From NCBI GenBank assembly GCA_946894095.1, contig OX335644.1, positions 17,713,595-17,777,594 on the forward strand: a DNA stretch of 64,000 bases, read 5' to 3'. Shown piece by piece: positions 30,078-41,544 of this stretch. Below the pieces are notes generated by a model. That model made no database searches. It was not told where the DNA came from and saw nothing but the letters and a program-made list of their open reading frames with translations. This DNA comes from Incurvaria masculella (lineage: Eukaryota > Arthropoda > Insecta > Lepidoptera > Incurvariidae). Each line of letters starts with the position of its first letter. Positions within the stretch are counted from its first letter, which is position 1. The position numbers were made by a program, and so were the translations under genes.

Positions 30078-30880
30078 CCTGCCGGCCCCACCGCCACCGT
30101 TGGCCGCTAACTCGATGGCAATAGACAACTGTCAACGCGGCTCGACTTTCCCGCCGAATTCAATGACAATATGTCAACGCGGCGCTTCTCGGAACGTTTC
30201 CCGCCAAGTCGGCGCCGTTCACTTGCGTGACCGACTGTTTTCTCCACCGTCTCGCATACCCCGGGTACGATTTTCGTCGCACAAATATGGCGATTTATAT
30301 AAACTAAGTTATTTATTTACAAAGATTAACTAGATGTCTGACTAGTAAATTTACGAGTAATATCAAGTGTATATGAATATATTTCTATACAAAGTGTAAA
30401 ATATAGTTTTAAAAAAACTATACAAAACGAAAATGCACGTCGCAAAAAATTTCAAGAAAAATCTTACACACCAAACAACACTTATATGTTACTGTGACGT
30501 CACATTAGAGATCATGTTTCTCCAATTTATATATGCATATATAAATATAGTTTATGGTCTGACCGCAGTCCGTGGCCACAGACTGCGATCGGTTTCGTTT
30601 AGTTATCGAGTAACTAGAGTGCGAATGTCTCGCACGCGACTGTTCGACGTGTTAGCGAGTGGTCGGTATTGTCGTGGGGCGGTGGACGCCTCCTGGTCGT
30701 TGGGTCGTGGTCGTTGCGGCTTCAGAGCCTGTTCTGGAACAAAAAGATGCCTCGTTTCAACGTGGACACAATGAGGGTTCACGTCAGGAGACAGTGCTTT
30801 GCTTTAGTTATAACTTGGGCTCTACAGAAATGATCCCCATGCAAATGTAGTATGGAAATATTTTGAAAACTGCTGATATA
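30078..30880. promoter_or_regulatory. Presumed 5' UTR/promoter region of the MIF4G gene
   Basis: Sequence immediately upstream of the first coding ATG is GC- and CpG-rich to about 30260, while 30300-30540 is AT-rich. 30540-30780 is again GC-rich, with a short palindrome (GACCGCAGTC...CAGACTGCGATC). No clear TATA box or initiator can be assigned; placement rests only on position. Confidence 0.35.
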
Positions 30881-32097
30881 TTAGTTCCTTACATATGAAA
30901 TTGGCGTTTTGTCGAACTGGCCACTTTGATCTCAAATATCTGGCGTTTGGTTAGGAATTCCAAATTCAAATTTATTTAAAATTCAGGCTTGTCTATTTGG
31001 ATTTCGAATTGAGGAATTAATTTGCTTTTGAGTCATTTGTTTTTTCTTTGACATACGAATTACGAATATTTAAAAATTACGAATACGAATATATATACCC
31101 GTGGCAATTTAAGAATTAAAAGTGATCGTGGAAGCAGATGCAGTGATCGTGCAGAAGTCAGATTTAGCGGCGGGCTTCGGTGTGAGCCATACAATAATTT
31201 TAATCCATTTGAAAGAAATTGGAAAACTGAAAAAGGTCGAAAAATGGGTACCGCATGAATTTAGTGAAATGTCTCTATCCGGGAGTATGGTGGGTGTCGG
31301 ACCTTGGCTCAACAGATTACCTCTTTTTCCGGAATTCTGACAATTTCTTGCAAAGATAAAAAGAGGCACACAAAACAGCATGGCGATTCCCGACACTCGA
31401 TTGAACTTACTCTATGCTTAGCAAGTTGACAGACAGTTCTTTGGTATTCTTGAAAACGACAGGTATTCTTGAAGACAACTTTACTTCGGTTTACTAACAT
31501 TCTATTCGAATTATTCGATCGAAAAATCCGAACACAGTTGAACTCAAGAATACCAAATTCAAACGCAACTGGATTGAAATTTGGCAATCGATCGACTCGA
31601 TTGTAAAGTCAATAGAGTGTCGAGAATCGACATCCTGGTCTTTTATTGACTCTCGCTCCCACATTTTTTTCAGCAAAGGAATCAATGAACTAACTATTAA
31701 ATGGCGAAAGTGCCCAAATAAAATTGATGAAATATACAATTAATTTTTTTTCCTTTAATTTTTAGGGTTCCGTACCCAGAGGGTGCCAACGGAATCCTAT
31801 TACTAAGACTCCGCTGTCCGTCCGTCCGTCCGTCCGTCCGTCTGTGACAGGGCTGTGTCTCATGAACCGTAATGTGAATTTAACGCAGTAATGCATTTTT
31901 TAATGCAGCTAGAAGAAACATTTTCACAGGGTATGTATTTATTTTGCCGCTATAACAAATACGTAAAATTAAAAATTCATAAAAATTAAAATACAAAAAA
32001 ACATGATTTTTTGGTACGGAACCCTTCGTATGCGAGTCCGACTCGCACTTGGCCGGTTTTTCTATATAAAAAGCCAATTTCACTTATAAGGACCTAA
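30881..32097 (+). pseudogene. Decayed mariner-like element J2, opposite orientation to J1
   Basis: Terminal repeats TTAGTTCCTTACATATGAAA (left) and its inverse ending 'cttataaggacctaa' (right), with TA on both sides. A transposase N-terminal piece at 31140-31290 ([31 protein letters not shown]) and a C-terminal piece at 31650-31742 (SRSHIFFSKGINELTIKWRK) remain. The catalytic middle is deleted and rearranged, and a repeat A copy is inserted near the right end. Confidence 0.82.
31761..32061 (-). repeat. Repeat A, copy 3 (inside mariner J2)
   Basis: Starts 'tagggttccgtacccagagg', has a (CGTC)n run of about five units and ends 'tcgcacttggccggttttt'. Complete at both ends. Confidence 0.92.
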
Positions 32098-32190
32098 TAC
32101 TTGATATTTTAAATATTTCATTACATTAGTAAAGGCTGTTAGCACAGATCCGTTGACTAGTAAGACACTGAGATAGGATAGGAAGGAGGA

Positions 32191-32406
32191 AAAACCGGCC
32201 AAGTGCGAGTCAGACTCGATTTTTTAAATTTTATCTAACTATTTGTTGTTATAGCGGCAAAATAAATCACACCTGTGGAAATTTCAGCTGCTTACCTATT
32301 ACGGTTTATGAGATACAGCCCTGTGATAGACAGACGGACGGACGGACAGCGGACGCTTAGTAATAGGGTTCCGTTGGCACCCTTTGGATACGTACCCTAA
32401 AAAACC
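32191..32406 (+). repeat. Repeat A, copy 4
   Basis: 'aaaaaccggccaagtgcgag' to 'cgtaccctaaaaaa'; lies about 130 bp from copy 3 in the opposite orientation. Confidence 0.9.
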
Positions 32407-32957
32407 AGCGGGGCTAAACATAAAACTCGCGTGAGAAGTTTTCACCTAAGTAACTGTCTGTCTTTCTGTAATATTGAAAAATATAGGTACACATTTTCTC
32501 CGTATAGATAATGACAGCTACTCGTTTGAAACCTTCTCGCTTTCGTTCCATGAGTACAATAGCAGAGCACCTATGAGGATCTTCAGAGCATGCATGGTGG
32601 CGCGAGAGTCACTGACACAATGCCTAATATAATAACTGGGCAGTCACAGTGCCGATGAATTTGGATGTGTGGGCAGTTTCCGCTGCACCGTGCGGGGGAG
32701 GCGGTCGACATTCGAATCCGTTCCTCGAGAGCGTAACTCGCGTATACGTAATAGTAACTAGGTTTATCCACATAACATAACCAATGGTGGTACTGACGGT
32801 AAGTATAAAATAACTAACGAACCACTTCACCCAACGAGAAAGAAAAGCAAAGCTTATTGTAGGTGTGTGTCGCATGAGCGACCTCACCTTAGAAATGTCA
32901 AAACTGTCATTCCTTTTAAGTTTTATTTAAGAGATTTGATGATTTGAGATATTCCGG

Positions 32958-33512
32958 TAGGTCACGACATTTTTGGTCACGATAAGGTAAATGGCTGAAT
33001 TTAGGTTCACATATTAGAGACCAACCCTCTGATGCTAAATATGTCGGTCTGCCTGCGCCAAGTGGTTGCGTTATCTTGATTGGCTATATAAAATAGATGT
33101 TGGTATGTACCTGCTGGTTATCATACTGATTGTCTAGAAACATTGATACCTTTTAATTATGGAGCAATAACCGGTCGATTTTTTAATTAAATACTTAAAT
33201 AGTTATACCTAAAGTTATATCTGTAACCTAAGTCGCATATAACTACGAAATGCAAGCAAAAATTTGTTCAGTTTTTGTATTGCTAACTAAGTATGTACTG
33301 ATACTTTCATGCTTCGTCATTTGCATCCATTTACTTTATCGTATATATTTTTTGTCACCAAAACTATTTTTTAAGGCGCCTTATATACGTAACGCAACCA
33401 CTTGGAACAGGCAGACTGACACATTTAGCTTCATAGGGTTGGTCTTTATCCTGTGAACCCAGTTTCAGCCATTTACGTTATCGTTCCCATTTTTGTCGCG
33501 ACCTCCTAGTCT
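32958..33512. mobile_element. Foldback element L copy 2
   Basis: Left arm 'ggtaggtcacgacatttttg' to 'tcggtctgcctgcgccaagt'; right arm 'cacttggaacaggcagactg' to 'gtcgcgacctcctag'. Arms of about 120 bp enclose an AT-rich centre without a transposase. Confidence 0.85.
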
Positions 33513-35250
33513 ATTAGAATAAGAAGAGCTTTTCTTTGTCTTCAAACTAATTTTAATGTAATAACTAGATGAGCATAACGTTTGAAATTGATGTTATGCG
33601 CCACCTGTCCGTAATAAATAAGCAATTCCCCATTTAAGAACATTAGAGAAGAGGGGATAACAGGGAATTTGCAAAACATATTTACAACACCTAAATGACT
33701 CCGTAAATAAAATCAGAAATTACATCCAATATAAATAATATAGTAGAGTCTGTCAAATCAATCGTGATTCCCCAAATAATATGAATTAGTCAAAAACTAT
33801 AGTATGGTAACATTGAAAACATTGGGGAAATTAAACTACAATCATCATAATTCTTGAGTAATGAATACAGATATTTGTATACGTACATTTGTGACACTTA
33901 CCATATAAAAAAAAGAGTGAGCAAAAATCCTGTTTCTACCGTAGAAAGAGAATCACATGCAGCGACTTCTCCGAACTCTTTGGTTTCTACGGAAACATTT
34001 ACGAGTTGCATAGGTAGAGTATATTCTTCATCTGCTAAAAGTATACAAAGTGATTCGAAGGCATTATTTTATGCCATGTCTTATTTGATCTACAAAATTT
34101 TCTGGCATACCAAACCAGTTATTGCACTGCATTAAAATACTTCTTAATTTTCAACCCTAACTCAATGCACAATAATAGGAAATTCAAAAATAATAATAAG
34201 TAAATTTAAAATATATTTTAATTTATATATTAATATAATTAACCAGCACAAAGATGGAAACCAATATTCTAATATTCTAATATTATATTTTTGTTATATT
34301 ATCTTTCCCACGACTCCATTTGATTTGAATAATTTTGTAAAATTTATTTTCGGAATAACATTGAGGAAACTGAGACATTTCAATTACATAGATTCATATA
34401 GATTGAGTAAATAAAATTTTCAAATCTCTTATGTTTTATTTTGCAAGGATTTGACAGCTTTGATGTATTCTCGTTCTAGTCGTGATAAATAAGCAGTTTT
34501 CTTCCCCATTGTAGAGTTTATTTTTTCCGACTGTGTGCATTCATAAGTCAAAGTTGTCATTCAAATTTCATTAAAATACACAGATAGCGGTTTGAAAGGA
34601 AACGAGTCTGTTAAGGTTGCTCTTACTGCCCACACATTAGCCTTGCATCAAAATCTAACATCCCACGTCCGAACATTTCAATAGAGAATGCAGCTACATA
34701 AATTAACCGGTCACGCGAGGCACACGTCACTAGATATTTAGGTTAGTACATTATACGTAACTAGTGTCTCTTAATAATGAACGCTATGAACAGCATTTTA
34801 AACACATCAGTAGCGCCTATTTAGTTCCGCACGAGTGTAACATTTGTGACGAGCTATTCGCACATAAATTAGTATAGCACTTCTTGATTATTCGATGACA
34901 GCGCTACGCAGCGCATACGCCTATGAAATCCCTTGCAGTATTCAGCACTCACACCAATCTAAGTTGATTTCATAGTATTATTTCAAAAAACTTTCATCTT
35001 AAGTATATCCTTCTACCACTCAAGACTTGATTGAGAACGCGATCTGGATTCGACAAATTATTTCGGAGTATTATTTCATGACTTGAAAGTTTTCACTATT
35101 CAAAATCTAAAATGTAATACCATCGTGATCTGACCTAACCTAACGTATTGCTCGATCATTTCTATAATACTAAACACGTTAGATATTGTGTCAAGAGTAC
35201 CTCGTGTATCAGTTCCAAGAGTAAGAATTTTGTTATTCATGTTTTTATAT
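33513..35250. other. AT-rich intergenic stretch, no gene recognised
   Basis: Includes a 93-codon plus-strand frame at 33854-34135 of Ser/Tyr-rich composition, without any similarity I recognise; I do not call it a gene. No repeat family identified. Confidence 0.45.
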
Positions 35251-35251
35251 G

Positions 35252-35612
35252 CAACCTGACATGGATGGCTAATACCACACAACTACCGTTATGATATTAG
35301 CCCAATACACCACATTCTCGAAGGAATTAGGTGCCATGCCAGGACCTTCCCTTTATGAGCACGGCTACATTGGACTGGATGGAAAACACGGTCAATTTTG
35401 CATTGCCGCTTTGACCATCTTTTCATTCAACGCGATGGTACCAACCAGGGCGGGCTTAAACACTACCACCTAGTAGGGAAAGGGGACCTAAAGTTTTACA
35501 TGGGTTCCGACATGGAGCAGCTCGCATTCGTGACGAAATGCACTTATCCAACTCAGAATGAGAAAGAAAGTGGTGCATGCGAGGATTTGAACGCAGACCT
35601 CTAACTAAACTA
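35252..35612 (-). mobile_element. SINE B copy
   Basis: Nearly complete body from 'acatggatggctaataccac' through 'gagcacggctacattggact' to 'gtggtgcatgcgaggatttg'; the tRNA-like head is cut short. Confidence 0.88.
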
Positions 35613-35619
35613 AACTAAC

Positions 35620-35712
35620 TTGAAGACGCCGGACTTAATCGGTTTTTGTATGGTTAGTCCGGTGCTAATCTCGTACTAAGTTATGACAGGTGCTCTCTAA
35701 ATACGACTTTAT
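35620..35712. repeat. MITE family M, copy 2
   Basis: Carries 'cggtttttgtatggttagtc' and 'cggtgctaatctcgta', ending 'ctctctaaatacgac'; shares the core with 41210-41324. Confidence 0.72.
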
Positions 35713-36540
35713 CCGGAGAGGAGAATGTGAATCACTTTCATATCGACCTCAAACGATTTCATCGCCGTCATTTTCTGTTGCGTTTATGGCACTGTAATTA
35801 GATTTTGTTTGGGAAACCAATAGCTAAGAGGCCAAAGGTGCTCAGAAAAGTCAAATCCACCTCACCTCGCGAAACCACCTCAGCGAGGCACAGTGATTAG
35901 CGGATTCTCTCAGAGCTATTGAGCTTGTTAGAATTATAAAGGCACAAGACTTGGGTGACTCGAGTGAGAAGTTTTCACGTGAGTAGCCATCATTCATGTG
36001 ATCAGTAAGAAAATGTAAGTATTCACCGGTGAGTCACAGGAGACTGTGAATCACCGGCGAATGTGAATTTAAAGATTAGCCCCACTGACCGGTGTTGCCG
36101 TGCCTCGCCGAGCGTGTCGCGTCGGACGGGTCGGTGCTATTCGTGCAGCGACTCGTTCTCTCGTCGTGTCATTTCACTGCAACAGAAAGGATAGCTTTCG
36201 TCACCATAGATTTTTATGAATGTTATACACGCGCCGTACCTAACAATCATCGGACAGTCTTCCGTGCTCACTGGTAACAGACCACTACTTGGGGCCCATT
36301 TAGCCAAGATTAAGTTTTAGTTCGGGGGTGAGTTTGAGTTCGGGAGTGAGTTATCCTAAAAATCGTTATTGTTATTTAACTGTGTTAATATCGTAACTGT
36401 TATTTTTATACTTGCAACGTATTTATTTTGATGTTCACCCAACATGTAAATGGGCACCCCAAAGGATGCCAGAAATATTATGCACGTAGAATCTAAAGTG
36501 AGTAAGAGAGCAATTTAAAACCAGCCTAGTTCACTTGCTG
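35713..36540. other. Intergenic stretch with a GC-richer segment
   Basis: 36070-36200 is CpG-rich, with short frames only. The duplicated phrases 'gttcgggggtgagtt/gttcgggagtgagtt' lie at about 36320-36345. No gene or repeat is recognised. Confidence 0.4.
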
Positions 36541-36547
36541 TCACCAC

Positions 36548-36725
36548 CACTGTCAGCCTTGGTAGCCCAGTGGCGCGGCACCGTGCGGTTCGATAAGCTT
36601 GGTAATGCAACTCTGAGCGCGGTTAGGTTCTAGATGGGTGACCGTTTTCAACCGTTGAGGCTGGCCGTGGATCAGATTCCTAGGTGAGATTTTTTGATAT
36701 GGGTGGAGGTCGAGAAATTTCATTT
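36548..36725 (+). mobile_element. SINE with a tRNA/5S-like head
   Basis: 'ttggtagcccagtggcgcgg' is A-box-like, and 'gcggttaggttctagatggg' plus 'tgaccg' resembles the internal promoter end of insect 5S rRNA. A similar segment at 45750-45800 is followed by SINE B body sequence, so this may be a head variant of the same SINE. Not a functional 5S gene: the 5' half is absent. Confidence 0.5.
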
Positions 36726-36774
36726 GGAGCGATTTGTAGTAAAGGTCCATACCGAAATTGACCCGAACGGAGCC

Positions 36775-37090
36775 TAAGGGCCCTTTTCACCGCTGCTGAT
36801 TAGCTTAATCGCCACATATTAAAGGCCTTTCATAGCAGCTTGCAATCGATACCAGTACAAGGTACTGCACTCTAGTAATAAAGGCTCTTTATGTGTCGAT
36901 TGACACTGATATGACCGCTGCACCCCATGTCCACATGGGAGGCCAGCAAGCCCAAAATCTGGGTGACATTTAAAATATATATAAATGTAAAAGTAATTTA
37001 TAAGAATTATTTGTATAAATGTGTAAACTGGCTTAGTAAATAAATAAATAAAAATTTGTCGATTAAAATAAATCAGCACTTGGTGAAAAC
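36775..37090 (-). repeat. MITE family I, copy 2, with a nested retroelement end
   Basis: The inverse of 10076-10222, except that a segment of about 156 bp (36902-37057), ending in an (AAAT)n tail, is inserted and flanked by the direct repeat TGTCGATT. Copy 1 serves as the empty site. Confidence 0.78.
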
Positions 37091-38040
37091 CACTTTAATC
37101 CTTGCTTACTAGTATTTTCGTGAGATAACCTAGTAAGCTCAACAGTGATGATTCTCACTTGTGGTACACACGGATGGCCGGCCTTGACTATCATGAAAGG
37201 GTTCCTAGTGAATGCGGAACCCTAAAAACGGGTTCATGCGTCATGTTAATTGTGCGGACTCGCAGACATGACTAGAGGGCGCGGCAGCGGTGCGGGGGGG
37301 GGGCGTTAATGTGTGCGCGTGCACACCCAATGAAGTCATCTCTGTTTGTGTTTACTTAATGATATAAGTACCAAAACTAATGGTTAGATTCTCTGTCAGG
37401 CTGGTATGCAATCTATTTATGTTCTTGATCTATCCAAAATTCTTTTTCATTCCAACCATGATATGATCTGAATATGTTGTTGGTGTAAGTTCTACAATGT
37501 ATGGTTCTACGAATTATTCTGATAATGAAATAGGTAATGTCTTATAACAAAGAATTTTCCCATCACTCTGCAAAACATATGTTTCTACATAGAGTTGGAC
37601 AGCTTCTCACGCGACAACTTTTTGTGTTCGCTTCCCTGAGTGGACCAGATTTTTTACCAGCTGTAGTCCCTGGACACAGACTACCATAAAAAATCATAGG
37701 AAAAAAAGGTGCCGTCAAGTGGTAATTTCAGTTTGTGTTGTGGTTGTGCGCGACTTGCATTTTGCTATTATTTATCGGAGGAGATACGAGACTAAAATAA
37801 ACGCGCGAATTTTTACCAGCTGTAGTCCCGTAATTTTTTTGCATAATATTTTGTGTGTTAGCGGCCTAAGATTGCGACTCACTGGTTGCGTCGGAGAAGA
37901 CATTAGCACGTCTAGGGGAGTGGCACAAAATTAGCGGGTTACAACTGAGACACACTTTACATGCCAACAATCATGCCTCCGCCATGTATAGGGTTTCCAT
38001 AAGTCATAATACTGAAATCACCAATATTTCATTCTCTTTT
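37091..38040. other. Intergenic stretch, nothing recognised
   Basis: Contains a G-run at about 37297, and a 19-bp direct repeat (TTTTTACCAGCTGTAGTCC) at about 37651 and 37812. No gene seen. Confidence 0.4.
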
Positions 38041-38042
38041 TA

Positions 38043-38228
38043 TGATTCCGTACCTAAAGGGTGCCAACGGAACCCTATTACTAAGCCTCCGCTGTCCGTC
38101 CGTCCGTCCGTCCGTCCGAACCGTAATAGGTAGGCAGCTGAAATGTTCACAGTGTGTATTTATTTTGCCGCTATAATAACAAATATAAAAAATAAAAATA
38201 AAAAATTAAAGGGGGCTCCCATACAAAA
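38043..38228 (-). repeat. Repeat A, copy 5 (truncated)
   Basis: 'tccgtacctaaagggtgcca', a (CGTC)n run and 'tattttgccgctataataac' in reverse orientation; the CGGCCAAG end is missing. Confidence 0.85.
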
Positions 38229-38399
38229 AACGTTCCCTACCTAGGTACAAAGGAAAGGTCCCACGCCAGGATGGGATGGTCTTTCGAGGATGATCGAGGT
38301 TTGATTGGTGGGTTAGACCCATGACACAGCTACCCATTCGGAAACAAGAAGGCCAAAACGCTTCACCCGTTATCCTGTTCATGAGTCAGGTTGAGATAA

Positions 38400-38555
38400 A
38401 TAGTCGCAACTGAAACTGAGCCAATGTGAAAACACGTCAATTTTAGTGAACCGCATGGATTTCCTACCTACTGTCCATACAAAATGACGTGTTTAATCAT
38501 ACCTTGACCGTTGATTTAGATTTTTTCTCCTTTCGTGCACTCGGCTATAAGACTA
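38400..38555 (-). repeat. MITE family C, copy 4 (diverged)
   Basis: 'aaaatgacgtgtttaatcat' and 'cctttcgtgcactcggcta' mark the right end; the left end is decayed. Confidence 0.75.
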
Positions 38556-38714
38556 ACCAAAAGTAGTAATTATTATATTAGTGCCAAATGTATATTTCGT
38601 CCACACAAAGTGACGTTGTAGGTACTTACGTCACTTTGAAGCATTTTGTATGGACGAATTGTCACTTTTTACCATAGTTAGTATTACTGTCGGTTAGAGT
38701 AAGTTCCAGTTGCG

Positions 38715-38775
38715 ACAATTGTACACCAGATTCCCTGAGTGACTGACCTACTCAGGGAATCTGGTGTACAATTGT
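38715..38775. repeat. Perfect 25-bp hairpin
   Basis: 38715-38739 pairs perfectly with 38751-38775, with an 11-nt loop. The arm starts ACAATTGTACACCAGATTCC. Could be a tiny MITE, a recent inverted duplication or a hairpin RNA source. Confidence 0.85.
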
Positions 38776-38805
38776 TTGGAGTAATGTGATATGTATGTAC
38801 GTATA

Positions 38806-39232
38806 ATTGACCGTGAAGCAAGGACACATTCATTGAAGAAAGAGCTCAGTAAAAATAACTACTTTACGAACACTGCAATGCTGGACCCGAACCATCACGA
38901 CATACCATTCGCGGGTATTCCGTCTACCAATTTCGCCACCTGCTGTATACCCATAATTTGGAATTCTACAGTTCCTCGTCCCGCAATGAATGCCTCCTAC
39001 GAATAGTGTTTAAGATTATACCTACATACATTTATTTAACACTTCATCTGCGTTGTGGACATTGACAGCAAAGATTGCACATGTATATGTATAATCAACC
39101 GTGAAGCAAGCACACATTAATTGAAGAAAGGCCCCAGTAAAAAGAACTACTTTATGACTATACTGCAAGGCTGGACCCGAACCATTCACGGCTATTGCGT
39201 CTACCAACCTACCTAAAAAGCGCCAAAAATAT
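38806..39232 (+). repeat. Repeat D: about 290-bp unit in tandem (one and a half units)
   Basis: 'accgtgaagcaaggacacat' at 38811 recurs as 'accgtgaagcaagcacacat' at 39099, and the following 'cagtaaaa.taactacttta' and 'ctgcaa.gctggacccgaacc' blocks recur in order. A third copy at 20075-21395 is split by a LINE. Confidence 0.82.
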
Positions 39233-39380
39233 ATGTTCATATTACTTCTTTCAATCTTAAGTATCTATACATACATACGTATTTAGTAGATGGAGTCGCA
39301 GTTTGAGATATTTTCTTTCCATAGCGACGATTAATTTAAACCGATGCGTTGTCCAACACTGATTTCACCAACACATTTAA

Positions 39381-39922
39381 GGTGGCCCAACCCGGCGGCC
39401 TCAACTCATTTGCGGGCACGGTACAAAACCGTGCTGTTGCGCTCTGGGACCTTCTCTGTTTCTAAGAATAAGACAGGCTCCGTTATGAGGAAGATGCAAC
39501 CTGTCCACAAAAAAGACAATGTGCATAGTGTATGATTTGGTAAGATTTACGAAAATTTTAATTTCAAAACGACTTATAGCTAAAAGTAAACCACGACCGC
39601 TGTAGTCAAACATCTAACAAAAACCAAATAGATTATAAATCTTGATTAAACAAGCTATGTCTGATGACTAATCTTTTTAAGATGTTCTTACTTTATCATT
39701 GCGTAATCCACCTCCAAAGTAATTGTATAAAACGCGCGAAAAATCCGAACTTTCGGACGTTATAACTTGGAAACCAAACACAATTTTACAATGCCAATGG
39801 TCATCAGACATCTAGTTCAATCAAATAAAGCTATATTGAGCAAAATTTTGGATCTCTGACAAGAAATATAGGCGTGATCTTCTTTCCCCTTTTGTATGGG
39901 GAAATGAGCGGGTTGGGCCACC
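39381..39922. mobile_element. TTAA-flanked MITE (piggyBac-like target)
   Basis: Terminal inverted repeats GGTGGCCCAACCCG and CGGGTTGGGCCACC are perfect and each is bounded by TTAA (39377-39380 and 39923-39926). TTAA duplication is the signature of piggyBac-type transposases. No transposase is encoded in the 542 bp. Confidence 0.85.
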
Positions 39923-39926
39923 TTAA

Positions 39927-41205
39927 GCATGGTTAGTGACTCCTTTTCTGCACTTCGTTCAGAGAATCTCATTTAAAGAATAGACTTGCTTCGCAGAAAA
40001 CATCAGTATTATTTTTAAACCAACACGCCCCCTTTTCCGCGCGACTGCCGGCATCGCAGATGAGTTATTAGCTAGTTATTCCAGCTCCACAGCCGCATAA
40101 TCAGCTGCAGCACTGGCAGAAAACATCCCAAAATACGCCGCTCGCGCTCTCTAATTATAGTACTAGTAGGAAATGAGAATAACCATCTATCGGGAGGCGA
40201 ACGTTTCGCCGTTCGGCGCACGCGCAGACACGCCACTCAAATAATAAACTCGCGACCTACATACCGGCGCGGTGCGACTAGCACTATGCATGCACTCTAT
40301 TACCGGAAGAACTCATTGCATCGCATCAGCGAGGCGATGCGGAGACAACTCACCGGAGCGGTGCGCGGCGCTCGCGGAGTTCCCTCTGTCCGCGAGTGTA
40401 TCCCGACCGTTTCGGAAATATGGTCACTGCGCTCGTTCCTTGTGTCGGCGAGGCGCGAGGGAGGTGCGCGCGCGCGTCCGTGTCGTATCGCTCCCGCCGC
40501 GGCGGTGTGGCGACTGGCGCGCGCGGGCGGGCGCAGCGCGCGCCTCCGCCGCCCGCCCGCCCCGCCTGCGCGCACGCGTCATGCATCTAGCGTCTGACGG
40601 GCGGATGCACAGTGCACACACGAGCGGTATTCTTTGCCAGCGGGTCTGCTCAGGGAAGCGAATCTTTCTCGGGTTCGCTTCCCCGAGTCGGCACGGGGTT
40701 ACCATGTTACCAATTAAGGTTAGGTAAGGAGGTTACCAATTAACACCCCGAGTGAACAGGCAAATTAGTGATAAAATCAATCGTTTGGTTGCATTTCCTA
40801 CCATGATAAATGTCAGCGAAGTGAACTGTGAAGCGGAGCATTCATTGACCCCAAGAGCATACAATCCTGGGCGTCGTCGTCCGAAATTCTTTGCACACAT
40901 CGAGTAAGGAAGGGTGGGAGTGGCAACGGAAACTCATGCTTATAGCTACAGCAGCGTTGCCATATTTTAGTGATGATACAGACCCTGACGATAGCGCCGG
41001 CCAGTCAGTTTGCTTACGAATTCGCTCACTCCTGATGCTTTCGAGTTTCAACGACGAACAAGAACTGCATAGGACGCCTTTATTGGAAACAACGATTGCA
41101 ATGAACGTTTGATATTGCGCGTCCCGAATTCGAGCGAACTAACTGGCCAACGCTACCGTCAGTGTATTATTATTCAAACGTGGCTGCGCTGCAAAAAAAT
41201 ATTAG
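39927..41205. other. Intergenic, with a GC-rich island at 40260-40720
   Basis: 40260-40720 is strongly CpG-rich, which opens overlapping frames on both strands. None has protein-like composition or a splice context I can support. It could be a promoter/5' UTR exon of a gene to the left or of an unseen transcript. The rest is unremarkable. Confidence 0.45.
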
Positions 41206-41209
41206 CAGC

Positions 41210-41324
41210 TGTATTCAGAGTGTGCGGACTAACATTAATCCGCTGGACTAAACCGGTTTTTGTATGGTTAGTTCGGTGCTAATCTCATACAAACTTTTGA
41301 CAGATGCTCTCTGAATACAACTGT
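41210..41324. repeat. MITE family M, complete copy
   Basis: CTGTATTCAGAG at the left and CTCTGAATACA at the right are inverted. The inside is largely palindromic around 'aaaccggtttttgtatggtt'. About 115 bp. Confidence 0.82.
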
Positions 41325-41544
41325 GACAGTCGTAAAACTTAGCCTGAATTAATACCACTTTTTTAGATAAGGTTGAATTAAATCTTTTTTTCCATGAAGT
41401 GAATGTGATCCCAGATATCAATGTAAACTTGTTTAAGACATCCAACAATATTGAAGTAAAAAACCAAAGATGTAAGGAGCAGACAAAACCTTCACACAGC
41501 AATAAGAAGAAAAATGCAAGGGCATGTCCCACATTACCTTGTTG

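Noticed and set aside
33854..34135. 93-codon plus-strand frame
   Set aside because: Single short frame in AT-rich DNA without similarity, repeats or regulatory context.
36590..36650. Possible 5S rRNA gene
   Set aside because: Only a short 3'-half-like segment is present; the rest of the 5S sequence is absent.
40272..40727. Plus- and minus-strand frames of 90-150 codons in the GC-rich island
   Set aside because: Overlapping frames on both strands with Arg/Ala-rich composition reflect base composition; no domain, splice context or start preference supports a protein.
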